DNA of 64,000 nt from SZUA-309 sp965232595. Its GTDB lineage: Bacteria; Pseudomonadota; Gammaproteobacteria; Pseudomonadales; Azotimanducaceae. A model generated the notes under the pieces. The model did not search any database. It saw nothing but the letters and a program-made list of their open reading frames with translations, and was not told the DNA's origin. Shown one piece after another: positions 55,121 to 63,951 of this stretch (positions within the stretch are counted from its first letter, which is position 1; each line of letters starts with the position of its first letter). The stretch lies in assembly GCA_965232595.1 (NCBI GenBank), contig OZ246983.1, positions 3,224,001 to 3,288,000 of the forward strand, given 5' to 3'. A program made the translations under genes and the position numbers.

Positions 55121-56107
55121 ATGCGTATCTCGGTGGCAGAGCTGTTCGCCGCGGCGCTGGATCCGGCCTGGGCGGATGAGCAGCAGCAGGCCACCTGTCT
55201 GGTGGTGGATCTGGAGGGTGGTCCGACGCTGCCGCCAACCGACCTGCAGGCTCTGGAACGCTGGGTTCGGGCGCAGCCCGTGCCGGTGCTGGGCTTCGGT
55301 GCGGCGGCTGACCCGGTCGGCACATTTTTCGATGTGGTCACCGATCGTGAGGATGAGCTCGGAGCCATGGTCGCCGCGATCGACGCTAACCCGGCAGCCG
55401 CAGCCGTGCTGGTACAGGTGCTGCGCAGCACCGAGACGCTGGATGTGCTGCAGGCGTTGACCGTGGAGTCGCTCGCCTACGCCACGCTCCAGTCCGGGCC
55501 GGAGTTTGCCGCCTGGCTGGAAGCACGGCGCGGGCGCAAGGCGGCTCGCGTGCTTGTCGGCAGTGACGAGCTGGTGCTTCTGAAACGGGAGGATGACCGG
55601 CTGAGCATCGTGCTGAACAGCCCCGACTCGAGAAACTCGCTTTCGGCTGCGCTGCGCGATGCGCTGAGCCAGGCCTTTCGGCTGGTCGCCATGGATCCCG
55701 GCATCGAGCTGGCGGAGGTGACGGCCAACGGCCCTGACTTCTGCTCCGGCGGTGATCTGGAGGAGTTCGGCCTGCTCGATGATCCAGCGGCCGCACACCG
55801 GATCCGCATGCTGCGGATGCCGGCTCGCTACCTGGCGCCGGAGTCCGGGCGTTACCGGTTTCGCGTGCACGGCGCCTGCATTGGCGCCGGCATCGAGCTG
55901 CCGGCCTTCGCGGCCCGGCTGTCGGCGAGCGCCGACGCGACCTTTCGACTGCCCGAGATCAGTATGGGCCTGATCCCGGGCGCGGGCGGCTGCGTCAGCA
56001 TCCCGCGTCGTATCGGCAGGCAACGAACCGCGTTGATGGCGCTCACTGGGCGAAACCTGTCAGCTGCGGAAGCGCTCGATTGGGGATTGATCGACGAGAT
56101 CCGCTGA
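55121..56107 (+). CDS. Two-part crotonase-family protein (degenerate half plus active half)
   Basis: 328 residues from ATG 55121. The C-terminal 170 residues are a good crotonase: oxyanion segment DFCSGGDLEEF, Glu in CIGAGIELPAF and Glu in FRLPEISMGLIPGAGG, so both catalytic positions are kept. The N-terminal 150 residues look like a decayed crotonase-type region: CLVVDLEGGP strand, helices, then LTVESLAYATLQSGPEFAAW, which resembles the C-terminal helices of crotonases. No active-site loop is left in that half. Likely a hydratase, isomerase or lyase acting on the CoA ester made by the CaiB operon it belongs to. ATG 55098 opens only a short out-of-frame reading. Confidence 0.78.
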   Translation: MRISVAELFAAALDPAWADEQQQATCLVVDLEGGPTLPPTDLQALERWVRAQPVPVLGFGAAADPVGTFFDVVTDREDELGAMVAAIDANPAAAAVLVQVLRSTETLDVLQALTVESLAYATLQSGPEFAAWLEARRGRKAARVLVGSDELVLLKREDDRLSIVLNSPDSRNSLSAALRDALSQAFRLVAMDPGIELAEVTANGPDFCSGGDLEEFGLLDDPAAAHRIRMLRMPARYLAPESGRYRFRVHGACIGAGIELPAFAARLSASADATFRLPEISMGLIPGAGGCVSIPRRIGRQRTALMALTGRNLSAAEALDWGLIDEIR

Positions 56108-56127
56108 TGGCGCGAGCGATCAGCATT

Positions 56128-56152
56128 AGTAGGTCCGTTCAGTAGGTTCGTT
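56128..56152. repeat. Short direct repeat at a convergent gene junction
   Basis: AGTAGGTCCGTT (56128-56139) and AGTAGGTTCGTT (56141-56152) repeat with a 13-base period and one mismatch. They overlap the end of the amidohydrolase gene and its stop. Probably slippage; no function is implied. Confidence 0.4.
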
Positions 56153-57509
56153 GCCCGGCGCAGAACGTTGCCCGCACCATGGAGCTGCTGAGCTGTTCCC
56201 GCGCCGTTCCCCACGGCTGGTCCAGCAGGCAGAGATCGGCGCTTGCGCCTGCGGTGATCCGGCGCGGTTCTGCAGGATCTGCCGGGTCGCCAAGGAAAAG
56301 CTCGATCGCCTCCTCGGGCGTCAACGCTTCGGAACTGCCGAGCATTGTGCCGCTGGCAGTTTCGCGACTCACGGCCGCCCGCACAGCAATCCACGGGTCG
56401 GCATGGCCGAACGGCGCATCGGTTCCGCCCGCCAACGGGATTTCCTGGTCCTTAAAACCTCGCGCCCGATAAAGCCAGGGGTGCTCGGCGGCGGGCAGGT
56501 CGCGCAGATAAGCATCGCCGCGCTCGGCAATGAAGTTCGGCTGCGTCACCACCGTCAGCCCGAGACGGTGCATGGTTTCCAGTGAGTGCGGCGGCGCTAC
56601 GGATGCGTGCTCGATCCGATCCCCCGGCTGGCTGCCCGCCTCCTCAATGGCCGCCAGAGCGAACACCAGCTCCACCTCGGTGACGCAGTGCACGGCGATG
56701 GGCCGCTGCTGCCGGTGGCTGTCGCGGATCACGGCGCAGAGCGAGTCGAACTCGGGCAATGCCGAGTCGTGCAGGTGGATCTTCGTGGCGGCGGTGGTCA
56801 GTTCCGCAGCATGGTGCGGAAAGGGGAGGCTGGCAGCGCCGGCCAGAACCAGCTGCTGGCGCAACTCGCCGGAGCGTCGCAGCTCGGAGAACAGCGTCAG
56901 GCTCTCTGCGTCGTTGCCCGGGGTCATGTCGGTGATGCCGGTGACGCCGTAGCTGGCGAGCCGTTGGCTCGCCTCGGCCACCGGCGGGAGCTCGCGGCCA
57001 ATCAGCTCGCCGAGGGTTGCGTCCGAGTCGAACAGGCGCCCATCCGCAGGCAGGCTGAGCGCGGTCTTGCCCGTTGCGGCGAGACGCTCTGAGAGGATCT
57101 CCAACGCCAGCGAGTTCAGGATCCAGAGCCGGCCCGAACGATGCTGTACCCGGACCGGGCGGTGCTTGAGATGTGCATCCAGCCAGCGGCGATCAATCTC
57201 CCCGGCCACGCTCTCGTGATAGCCGTAGCCGCGCAGCCAACCGGTGCCCGTTTGCTGGCCCAGCGCTTCAGCGAGGGCGCTTTCGTCGTTTACAGCCGGC
57301 GGGCCGCAACGGATGGAGTTGAGCGACGCGGCGTAGGAGAGCAGGTGCATGTGGTGATCGTGCAGGCCGGGCAGCAGCGCGGCGTTCGCCGCGTCGAGCA
57401 CCTCTTCGCCGGGCCGGGCGCTGAGCCGCCCGATTTCCTCGACGCGATCGCCGTTGATCCGGAGGTCCTGAACACCGGCACAATAAATCTCAGCGCTGCT
57501 GATCAGCAT
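56139..57509 (-). CDS. Amidohydrolase family protein (YtcJ-like)
   Basis: 456 residues. Metal-dependent TIM-barrel hydrolase with HxH in GLHDHHMHLLS, later ligands in IAVHCVTEVE and DRIEHASVAPP, and the catalytic Asp in LAGGTDAPFGHADP. Flanking beta-sandwich parts are present at both ends (MLISSAEIYCAGVQDLRING; SADLCLLDQPWG). YtcJ-like enzymes hydrolyse amides or cyclic imides of unknown identity. It is transcribed after the acyl-CoA synthetase, 32 bases away on the same strand, and could release the acid which that enzyme activates. It ends at a short 13-base direct repeat. Confidence 0.85.
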   Translation of the reverse strand: MLISSAEIYCAGVQDLRINGDRVEEIGRLSARPGEEVLDAANAALLPGLHDHHMHLLSYAASLNSIRCGPPAVNDESALAEALGQQTGTGWLRGYGYHESVAGEIDRRWLDAHLKHRPVRVQHRSGRLWILNSLALEILSERLAATGKTALSLPADGRLFDSDATLGELIGRELPPVAEASQRLASYGVTGITDMTPGNDAESLTLFSELRRSGELRQQLVLAGAASLPFPHHAAELTTAATKIHLHDSALPEFDSLCAVIRDSHRQQRPIAVHCVTEVELVFALAAIEEAGSQPGDRIEHASVAPPHSLETMHRLGLTVVTQPNFIAERGDAYLRDLPAAEHPWLYRARGFKDQEIPLAGGTDAPFGHADPWIAVRAAVSRETASGTMLGSSEALTPEEAIELFLGDPADPAEPRRITAGASADLCLLDQPWGTAREQLSSSMVRATFCAGQRTY

Positions 57510-57541
57510 GTTCGCTTAGTGTCCGGCAGCTGAACCGGCGC

Positions 57542-59032
57542 TCAGAAGAGCAGCTTGATCTCCCGGCGCAGCAGCTTGCCGAGCTCGTTGTAGGGCAGCT
57601 CATCGACGAACAGCACGTGTTCCGGCACCCGGGACGAGCGCAGCCTGGTTTTGATCAGGTTCTGCAGCTCGTGCACGTTTGCTTCGCCGCCGTCTTTCAG
57701 CACGACCGCAATGCCGACCGTTTCGCCCCACTCGTTGGAAGGCACCGCTACCGCCGCGGCATCGGAGATGGCAGCGTGCTCGAGCAGCACGTCCTCGATC
57801 TCGGAGGGAGAGATGTTCTCGCCGCCGCGGACGATCACATCGTCCGCCCGCCCGGTCAGGAACAGGAAGCCGTCGGCATCCATCTCCCCGGCATCCCGGG
57901 TCGGAAACCAGCCCTCGGCGTCCAGGGCGCTGCGTTCCCGATACTCGCCGGACACCTGCGGCCCGCGAACGTAGATCTCACCCGCTTCACCGGGGCCGAG
58001 CACCTGGCCGTCCTCGTCGCGGATCTCCAGCTCCACGGAAGGCAGCGGCTTGCCGACCGAGCTCAGACGGCGGCGAATGGCCGGGTCGTCGCTGGCCAGC
58101 GCATCGCGATGGTCGTCCGGTGTGAGCAGGGTGATGGTGGAGCTGGTTTCCGTCAGCCCGTAGGCATTGGTGAAGTTGACGTTCGGAAACAGCTCCAGCG
58201 CCCGGCTGATGACCGGCTGAGTCATCTTGCCGCCGCCGTAGGCAATGGCCTGCAGCGAGTCGACCTCCGGCTCGTGCTCGATCGTATCCAGATGGTCGAT
58301 CACCCGGGACAGCATGGTCGGCACCACGAAAGCGTTCGTGACCTTCTCTACCTGCACCAGCTCGAGCCAGGCGGCGGCACCGAAGTCCGGCAACAGGACG
58401 ATCCGGCGGCCGGCGTAGATCGAGCTCAGCAGGGCTGAGATACCGGCGATGTGGTAGGGCGGTACCGAGACCAGGGTGGCCTGGTCCTCACCGGCGGAGG
58501 CGAACTCCACCGAACCCAGAATGTAGGAAACCAGGTGCTCGTGCCGAAGCAGCGCCGCTTTCGGGGTGCCCGTGGTGCCGCTTGTGAAAAGCTGAACGGC
58601 GATGGCCGTGGGATCTTCGGGCCAGCTCAGATCGGGCTCGTCCGCGGCCAGCATGGCGTCGAGAAACGCATCACTGGTGATGGCGGTGACACTCTCCTGC
58701 CCGGAATGGGTCTCGATGGCGCGCTCCCCGACGATCAGATAGACCGGTTTGATCCGCTCGATCAGGTCGCCGAGGCGATCGGCCGCCAGCCGGTAGTTGA
58801 TCGGGACGTAGGGCAACCCCGCCATCGCTGCGCCCATCATGGCGACCGGCACCGCGGCGTTACTGGTGTCGAGCACGGAGACGAACTCGGCGCCGCTGTC
58901 CTTAAACGACTGTGCGGCCGCCTTGGCAGCTCTGTAGAGCTCGTTGTAGCTGTAGTGGCGGTGGTGGCAGGTGAGCGCAGCGCGGTCACCACCGATCTCT
59001 GCTGCCATCTGCAGCATCATCGCGATGTTCAT
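57542..59032 (-). CDS. AMP-forming acyl-CoA synthetase
   Basis: 496 residues. ANL-superfamily motifs in order: AMP-phosphate loop LFTSGTTGTPKAALLRH, NAYGLTETS, WFPTRDAGEMDADG, ADDVIVRGGENISPSEIED and the C-terminal catalytic Lys in NELGKLLRREI. It activates a carboxylic acid to its CoA ester through an acyl-adenylate. The short length and general sequence fit small medium-chain or aromatic acid ligases; the substrate is unknown. It is upstream of the amidohydrolase on the same strand and convergent with the CaiB-crotonase operon, providing the CoA ester that the CoA-transferases could use as donor. Confidence 0.92.
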   Translation of the reverse strand: MNIAMMLQMAAEIGGDRAALTCHHRHYSYNELYRAAKAAAQSFKDSGAEFVSVLDTSNAAVPVAMMGAAMAGLPYVPINYRLAADRLGDLIERIKPVYLIVGERAIETHSGQESVTAITSDAFLDAMLAADEPDLSWPEDPTAIAVQLFTSGTTGTPKAALLRHEHLVSYILGSVEFASAGEDQATLVSVPPYHIAGISALLSSIYAGRRIVLLPDFGAAAWLELVQVEKVTNAFVVPTMLSRVIDHLDTIEHEPEVDSLQAIAYGGGKMTQPVISRALELFPNVNFTNAYGLTETSSTITLLTPDDHRDALASDDPAIRRRLSSVGKPLPSVELEIRDEDGQVLGPGEAGEIYVRGPQVSGEYRERSALDAEGWFPTRDAGEMDADGFLFLTGRADDVIVRGGENISPSEIEDVLLEHAAISDAAAVAVPSNEWGETVGIAVVLKDGGEANVHELQNLIKTRLRSSRVPEHVLFVDELPYNELGKLLRREIKLLF

Positions 59033-59158
59033 GTCCCCGTCCCGGAAGCTGAGTCAGCGATCGATTCTACTACGTCCCACCGCGGGGCGTGTGCGGGCTT
59101 GAGTGCGGGCTGCGATCAACGGCAAACTATGGGCTCAAGCAGTTAAGGAGGTAGGGGA

Positions 59159-59461
59159 ATGCCTGCATTGAAACCGGGTTTGCGCCTGAAGAGTGCCGTC
59201 TGTGACGGCGAAGCCATGGTGGTGAAAGCCATCGATGTGGAGTTGACCTGCGGTGGTGTGCCCATGCTCGGAGCGGACGAAGCGCCCGGCGGCGGCGAGG
59301 CAGACCCGGAGCACATGTACAAGTGCCTGATCGGCAAGCGCTACGTCAACGCGGAAGAGACCCTCGAGGTGCTCTGCGTGAAGTCGGGCGAAGGGTCCTT
59401 CGGTTACGACGGGCAGATGCTGATGGGCAAGGAGACCAAGCAGCTGCCCTCTTCGGACTGA
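59159..59461 (+). CDS. Small conserved-looking protein of unknown function
   Basis: 100 residues. An excellent ribosome site, AAGGAGG, lies nine bases before ATG 59159, which supports real translation. The protein starts with LKPGLRLKSAVCDGEAMVV and has three more cysteines in LTCGGVPML, YKCLIGKRY and LEVLCVKSGEG; no signal peptide or membrane helix. Four spaced Cys in so short a chain suggest metal binding or a redox role, but no known domain is recognised. It sits alone between the divergent acyl-CoA synthetase and a convergent LLM gene. Confidence 0.75.
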   Translation: MPALKPGLRLKSAVCDGEAMVVKAIDVELTCGGVPMLGADEAPGGGEADPEHMYKCLIGKRYVNAEETLEVLCVKSGEGSFGYDGQMLMGKETKQLPSSD

Positions 59462-59485
59462 GCTTCTCGAGCTGAGGGCGTCGCT

Positions 59486-60529
59486 TCAGGCGTTTGGATC
59501 CACATTCAGCCTGGCGACGTCCGCCATCAGCCTCAGCGCTTCCTCGTTGCCGGAAATCGTCATGCCAGTGATGCCGCTGTCTTCCCAGTCTCTGAACCGA
59601 TTGGCGATCCGCTGCCGATCGCCGATCAGCGCGCCCTGATCGACGAACTCGTCCGGCACCGCCGCCGCTGCTTCGTCCTTACGCTTGGCCAGGTACAGCT
59701 CCTGAATCCGCTCGGCAGCGTCGCCGAACCCTCTGCGGATCATCATCTCCTTGTGGAAGTTTTTGTCTTTGTGGCCCATCCCGCCGACGTAAAGGGCGAT
59801 GCCCGGTTTCGGCTGATCCAGTGCCGACTGCACGTCGTCGGTGACGATCACGCTGGTACCGCTGAAGGCTTCGAACTCGCTGCGATCCTTGCCGGCTTTC
59901 TCGAGCCCGGCCTCGATCCAGGGCTCGTAAATCTCGTAGGTCTCCGGCACCAGGCCCAGCGGCAGCCAGCCGTCAGCAATCTCCGCGGTCAGCTTCACCG
60001 TGGACTCCATGCCGGTGCCGAGCCAGATCGGGATGTCCGGATTCATGTGCAGGATCGACTTCAGCGGCTTGCCGATGCCCATGGCACCGTCGCCGGTATA
60101 GGGCAGAGAGATTTCCCTGCCTTCGTGCACTACCGGCTCCTCACGGCGCAGGATCTTCTTCATGATCGCCACGTAGTCTTTGATCCGGTAGTACGGCCGG
60201 CCCCAGGGCTGGCCGTACCAGCCCTCGACGATCTGCGGCCCGGAGACGCCGATGCCGCAGATCACCCGGTTGCCGCCGGCCAGGGCATCGATCGTGGCGA
60301 TGGTCATGGCAGCGTTTGCCGGCGTCCGCCCGGCCAACTGGATGACGGCGGTGCCGAGGCGGATGCGCTCTGTCACCGCAGCCAGGTAGGCCAGGGGAGA
60401 GAGCGCATCAGAGCCGTAGGCTTCCGCAGTCCAGACGCTGTCGTAGCCGAGACGCTCCGCCAGCTGCACCTTCTCCACGGGCAGCTTGAGCTGGCCACCG
60501 GAGTAACCGAGAGACAGGCCTAGTTTCAT
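59486..60529 (-). CDS. LLM-class F420-dependent oxidoreductase
   Basis: 347 residues, the full length of F420-dependent LLM enzymes. Seen: MKLGLSLGYSGG, LAERLGYDSVWTAEAYGSD, ERIRLGTAVIQLAGRTPA, GNRVICGIGVSGPQIVEGW and IPIWLGTGMESTVKL. The pattern AEAYGSDA with GVSGPQ is characteristic of the group annotated as F420-dependent. Probably reduces or oxidises a hydrophobic CoA ester or ketone. Located 35 bases upstream of no gene on its strand; the alpha/beta hydrolase precedes it by 35 bases on the same strand, so the two form an operon. Confidence 0.92.
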   Translation of the reverse strand: MKLGLSLGYSGGQLKLPVEKVQLAERLGYDSVWTAEAYGSDALSPLAYLAAVTERIRLGTAVIQLAGRTPANAAMTIATIDALAGGNRVICGIGVSGPQIVEGWYGQPWGRPYYRIKDYVAIMKKILRREEPVVHEGREISLPYTGDGAMGIGKPLKSILHMNPDIPIWLGTGMESTVKLTAEIADGWLPLGLVPETYEIYEPWIEAGLEKAGKDRSEFEAFSGTSVIVTDDVQSALDQPKPGIALYVGGMGHKDKNFHKEMMIRRGFGDAAERIQELYLAKRKDEAAAAVPDEFVDQGALIGDRQRIANRFRDWEDSGITGMTISGNEEALRLMADVARLNVDPNA

Positions 60530-60564
60530 TTGCTTTCTCCTTTGCGCGGGCTGATCTGGTGGTT

Positions 60565-61254
60565 TCAGTGCAGGCGGGCGAGAAACGCCTCGATGGCCTG
60601 GTTGACCGCGTCCGGCTGCTCGGCGAACACGAAGTGGGTGCCGCCGTCGATCACCGTCATGTCCGCATCAGCCATGCTCCTGCACAGAAAGTCCGAGTAC
60701 TTGGGCGGGGTCATCACGTCTTCGCTGCCGACGATCGCGTGCAGTGGGGCTTTGATCTCCCCCAGCCGCTCCATCACATCGAACTGATCACAGGCCATCA
60801 GATCGTAGTAGGCGGCGGCCGGGCCCTGAGCCGTGGCGCGAGCCCGGAGCTCGGCGGCGAACGCCGGGTCCACCTCCAGGTAGGACTCCTCCAGGCTCGC
60901 CGGATAGCCCGTGGGATCCTCGGTCAGCTCTTTCATGAACTCGAGCGTGTCCGGGTGCACCCGGAGCCTGCCACCCGAACCGACCGAAACGATCGCCTTC
61001 ACCTCCTCCGGGTAGTCGAGCGCGTACTGCAAGGCAATGCCGCCGCCGTAGGAATGCCCGACCAGGACCAGATCCTGCCAGCCGTTCTCATCTGCCTGCA
61101 GCTTCAGCCAGCGGCTGGCCTCAGGCACGGTTTTCAGGGGCTCACCCTCCGGGCGCCCGGGCAGGGTGACCGCGACGGCATCGGGGAAGTGTGTCAGCTG
61201 GTATTTCCAGACCAGGGCGGAGCCGCCGGAACCGTGAATGAAGATGAGCTGCAT
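60565..61254 (-). CDS. Alpha/beta hydrolase
   Basis: 229 residues from ATG 61254; the longer open reading frame upstream is antisense to the MDR gene and is not used. Oxyanion FIHGSGGSALVW, nucleophile Ser in VGHSYGGGIALQ, acid Asp in GSEDVMTP and His in GGTHFVFAEQP form a complete triad. A compact hydrolase of the type that cleaves esters, lactones or C-C bonds of diketones. Operon with the F420-type LLM gene, divergent from an MDR reductase over 99 bases. Confidence 0.9.
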   Translation of the reverse strand: MQLIFIHGSGGSALVWKYQLTHFPDAVAVTLPGRPEGEPLKTVPEASRWLKLQADENGWQDLVLVGHSYGGGIALQYALDYPEEVKAIVSVGSGGRLRVHPDTLEFMKELTEDPTGYPASLEESYLEVDPAFAAELRARATAQGPAAAYYDLMACDQFDVMERLGEIKAPLHAIVGSEDVMTPPKYSDFLCRSMADADMTVIDGGTHFVFAEQPDAVNQAIEAFLARLH

Positions 61255-61353
61255 GCTGTGATCCTTGGCTGATTTGGGTCGAGGGTGCGATTGGCCGTCT
61301 GTGGGCGAAACCCGCCTATGGTAGCGTTGCCGGACCTGGGTGAGGAAGGTGGC

Positions 61354-62349
61354 ATGCAGAACCGACAGTGGCTGATCAACGGCAATCCCCGTGGCCGGGC
61401 GATTGAGCTGAGCGACTTCGTCGAGTCGGCCGTCGAGCTGGCGCCGCTTGCAGCCGGTCAGGTCCGACTCCGGGTCGATTGGCTGAGCTTCGATCCGTCG
61501 CAGAAGGCGCAGCTCGAGAACGTATCCGGCTACGCCAGAGGCAACGAGCTCGGCGACGTCATGTACGCCCGCGGCATCGGTGAGGTGGTGGAGTCGACCG
61601 TCGAGGCTATTCCTGTGGGCGCCAAAGCAATGGGGCACGTGGGCTGGCAGGAGTACGCCGATCTGCCGGCGCAGGCGGTGGAGGTGGTGCCGGATGACGA
61701 GTTTCTCTCGGCCCGGCTCGGCATCCTCGGGACAACCGGCCTCACCGCTTACTTCGGGCTGCTGCGGCTCGGCCGTCCCGAGCCGGGGGATACGGTGCTG
61801 GTTTCCGGCGCGGCGGGGGCAGTCGGCTCGGTAGTCGGGCAGCTGGCGAACATCATGGGCTGCCACAGCATCGGCATAGCGGGCGGTGCGGCCAAGTGTC
61901 AGTGGCTGACCGGAACGCTGGGGCTGGATGCCGCCATCGACTACAAGGCGGAACGGGTTAAGCACCGCCTGTCGGAGCTGTGCCCGGGCGGCGTCAACGT
62001 GTTCTTCGACAACGTCGGCGGTGAGGTGCTGAACGACGTGCTGGCGCGGATCGCCACCCGGGCCCGGGTCGTGGTGTGTGGCGGCATTGCCCGTTACGAG
62101 GAAGCGAAGCCGGCCGGGCCGACCAACTACTTCAACATCGTGTTCCGACAGGCGGTGATGGAGGGGTTTCTGTTGTCCGGCTACGAGCGGGAGTACCCGG
62201 TGGCACGCGAGCGGCTGATGGGCTGGATTCAGTCCGGGCAGCTCAAGCATCGGGAAGACGTGCAGCACGGCTTCGAGAACATACCGGCAACGCTGACTCG
62301 GCTGTTCACCGGGGCCAATACCGGCAAGCAGCTGCTGAAGTTGACCTGA
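61354..62349 (+). CDS. MDR-family NADP-dependent oxidoreductase
   Basis: 331 residues from ATG 61354, with GAGGAAGG upstream. Curcumin/prostaglandin-reductase group: start MQNRQWLINGNPRGRA, VDWLSFDPSQKAQL, nucleotide loop LVSGAAGAVGSVVGQLA and VNVFFDNVGGEVLND. Probably reduces an alpha,beta-unsaturated carbonyl with NADPH. Third MDR gene in the window. Its stop region contains the -35 element of the next gene's promoter, so the SDR downstream can be transcribed separately. Confidence 0.92.
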   Translation: MQNRQWLINGNPRGRAIELSDFVESAVELAPLAAGQVRLRVDWLSFDPSQKAQLENVSGYARGNELGDVMYARGIGEVVESTVEAIPVGAKAMGHVGWQEYADLPAQAVEVVPDDEFLSARLGILGTTGLTAYFGLLRLGRPEPGDTVLVSGAAGAVGSVVGQLANIMGCHSIGIAGGAAKCQWLTGTLGLDAAIDYKAERVKHRLSELCPGGVNVFFDNVGGEVLNDVLARIATRARVVVCGGIARYEEAKPAGPTNYFNIVFRQAVMEGFLLSGYEREYPVARERLMGWIQSGQLKHREDVQHGFENIPATLTRLFTGANTGKQLLKLT

Positions 62350-62368
62350 CCCGCGCGGCCGTTATATT
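62341..62368 (+). promoter_or_regulatory. Sigma70-type promoter of the SDR-LLM operon
   Basis: TTGACC (62341-62346) and TATATT (62363-62368) with a 16-base spacer match the -35 and -10 consensus at five of six positions each... the -35 overlaps the last codons and stop of the MDR gene. Transcription would start near 62375, about 29 bases before ATG 62404. The strongest promoter match in the window. Confidence 0.62.
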
Positions 62369-62403
62369 GCGGTCGGCTTTTCGCTTTCAAGAGAGATGTG
62401 ACT

Positions 62404-63174
62404 ATGGATATCAATGGAAAGGTTGCCGTCATCACCGGCGGCGCCTCGGGTCTGGGTGCGGCAACCGCACGGCGCTTTGCGGGTCTGGGGGCGAAGATCG
62501 CTGTCTTCGATCTCAACGACGAGCTGGGTGCTGCCATGGCGGAAGAGCTGGGCAACGGCGCCAGCTATCACAACGTCAACGTTGCCGACGAAGAGTCGGT
62601 TGCTGCCGCCATCGCCGAGGTGACGGCTGCGCACGGCGATATTCACATCTGCTGCAACTATGCCGGCATCGGCACGCCGGGTCGTACGCTCGGTCGTGAC
62701 GGCCCCCTACCGCTGGACTGGTTCAAGCGCGTGGTTGATGTGAACCTGGTGGGCACCTTCAACGTCATCCGTCTGGTTGCGGCCGAGATGGCCAAGCACG
62801 AGCCGGTGACCGATGACGGCTGCCGCGGCGTGGTGATCAATACCGCTTCCGTGGCGGCCTACGAAGGCCAGATCGGCCAGGCCGCGTACAGCGCCTCCAA
62901 GGGCGGCGTGGTTGGCATGACCCTGCCGATTGCCCGGGATCTGGCGACCATCGGCATCCGCGTGAACACGATCGCGCCCGGCTTGATCAATACGCCCATG
63001 CTGGCTGGCCTGCCCGAGCAGGCGCGCGAGTCGCTGGCAGCCACCGTGCTGTTCCCGAAGCGCCTGGCGGAAGCCGACGAGATTGCTCAGCTGGCGCAGC
63101 AGATCGTCGAGAACGACTACATCAACGGTGAGACCATTCGCATGGATGGCGGCATCCGGATGCAGCCCAAGTAA
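62404..63174 (+). CDS. SDR, 3-hydroxyacyl-CoA / 17beta-HSD10-like dehydrogenase
   Basis: 256 residues from ATG 62404 (GAGAG eight bases upstream; a GTG six bases earlier is too close to it). Cofactor loop TGGASGLGAATARRF, Asp in VFDLND (NAD preference), NYAGIG in place of NNAG, catalytic Ser in NTASVAAYEGQIGQ and YSASK. The SVAAYEGQIGQAAYSASKGG stretch is typical of type 10 17beta-hydroxysteroid / 2-methyl-3-hydroxyacyl-CoA dehydrogenases. Likely oxidises a hydroxyacyl-CoA or steroid-like alcohol. Followed after two bases by an LLM gene. Confidence 0.9.
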   Translation: MDINGKVAVITGGASGLGAATARRFAGLGAKIAVFDLNDELGAAMAEELGNGASYHNVNVADEESVAAAIAEVTAAHGDIHICCNYAGIGTPGRTLGRDGPLPLDWFKRVVDVNLVGTFNVIRLVAAEMAKHEPVTDDGCRGVVINTASVAAYEGQIGQAAYSASKGGVVGMTLPIARDLATIGIRVNTIAPGLINTPMLAGLPEQARESLAATVLFPKRLAEADEIAQLAQQIVENDYINGETIRMDGGIRMQPK

Positions 63175-63176
63175 GC

Positions 63177-63932
63177 ATGCGGATCGGCGCACTGCTGGGT
63201 CCAATTCTGGATCCGGGTCAGGGGAACGCGCTTGCCGAGCAGGCGCGTCTGCTCGCTGGCGAAGGATTCACCAGCCTCTGGTCTGCCCAGGCGGTCGGCC
63301 GCGGCTTCATGATGACCGACCCGCTGATCGCGCTGACCGTTGCCGCCTCGGTCACCGACGACGTGGAGGTGGGCACCGCGGTGCTGCAGATCCCGCTCTA
63401 CGATCCCATGGATCTCGCCAATCGGGTCTTCTCCCTGCAGCAAATCGCGGGTGGCCGGTTCATCTTCGGCATCGGTGCCGGCTCTACTGCAGCTGACTAC
63501 GCCGTGCACAGTCGTGACTACGAGCAGCGCTTTCAGGCCTTCGAAACATCGCTGGCTGCCCTCAGAGAAATCTTCGCAACCGGCGGTCGCGGGGACGCCA
63601 GCCTGTCGCCCTGGCCGAGCGTAGCCGGCGGGCCACCCGTCTTCTACGGGACCTGGGGCAAAGGTGTCGCCAGAGCGGCGTCCGAGTTCGACGGCTGGAT
63701 CGCGTCCGGCATGCACCGAACGCCGGAACAGGTTGCGGCTGCCGCGGCCCGCTACGATGCGGCCGGCGGGGGTCGTTCCATCGTCTCGACGATTCAGGTG
63801 AGCGGCCAGACGGACCTGGGCGAGCTGAAAGAAGCCCTGTCGGTCTACGCGGCGGCGGGATTCGACGACGCGGTGGTGATGCTGCTGCCGGGCGCACCGG
63901 CCGCGGCGGAAGTGCGCAAGCTGGTGGATTGA
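63177..63932 (+). CDS. LLM-class flavin/F420-dependent oxidoreductase (short form)
   Basis: 251 residues, shorter than the other three LLM enzymes and lacking part of the C-terminal insertion. Luciferase-like features: MRIGALLGPILDPGQ, LLAGEGFTSLWSAQAVGRGF, VEVGTAVLQIPLYDP and GRFIFGIGAGSTAADY. ATG 63177 lies two bases after the SDR stop, so the pair is co-translated from the promoter at 62341. Role: hydride transfer or oxygenation of a hydrophobic carbonyl compound; substrate unknown. A small hairpin follows the stop. Confidence 0.88.
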   Translation: MRIGALLGPILDPGQGNALAEQARLLAGEGFTSLWSAQAVGRGFMMTDPLIALTVAASVTDDVEVGTAVLQIPLYDPMDLANRVFSLQQIAGGRFIFGIGAGSTAADYAVHSRDYEQRFQAFETSLAALREIFATGGRGDASLSPWPSVAGGPPVFYGTWGKGVARAASEFDGWIASGMHRTPEQVAAAAARYDAAGGGRSIVSTIQVSGQTDLGELKEALSVYAAAGFDDAVVMLLPGAPAAAEVRKLVD

Positions 63933-63944
63933 GCGAGAACGCTC
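63931..63944. terminator. Small hairpin between convergent genes
   Basis: GAGCG (63931-63935), AGAA loop, CGCTC (63940-63944). It overlaps the stop of the LLM gene and lies just before the end of the convergent crotonase fragment. There is no U-tract; it may still mark transcript ends for both strands. Confidence 0.3.
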
Positions 63945-63951
63945 GGAGCCG

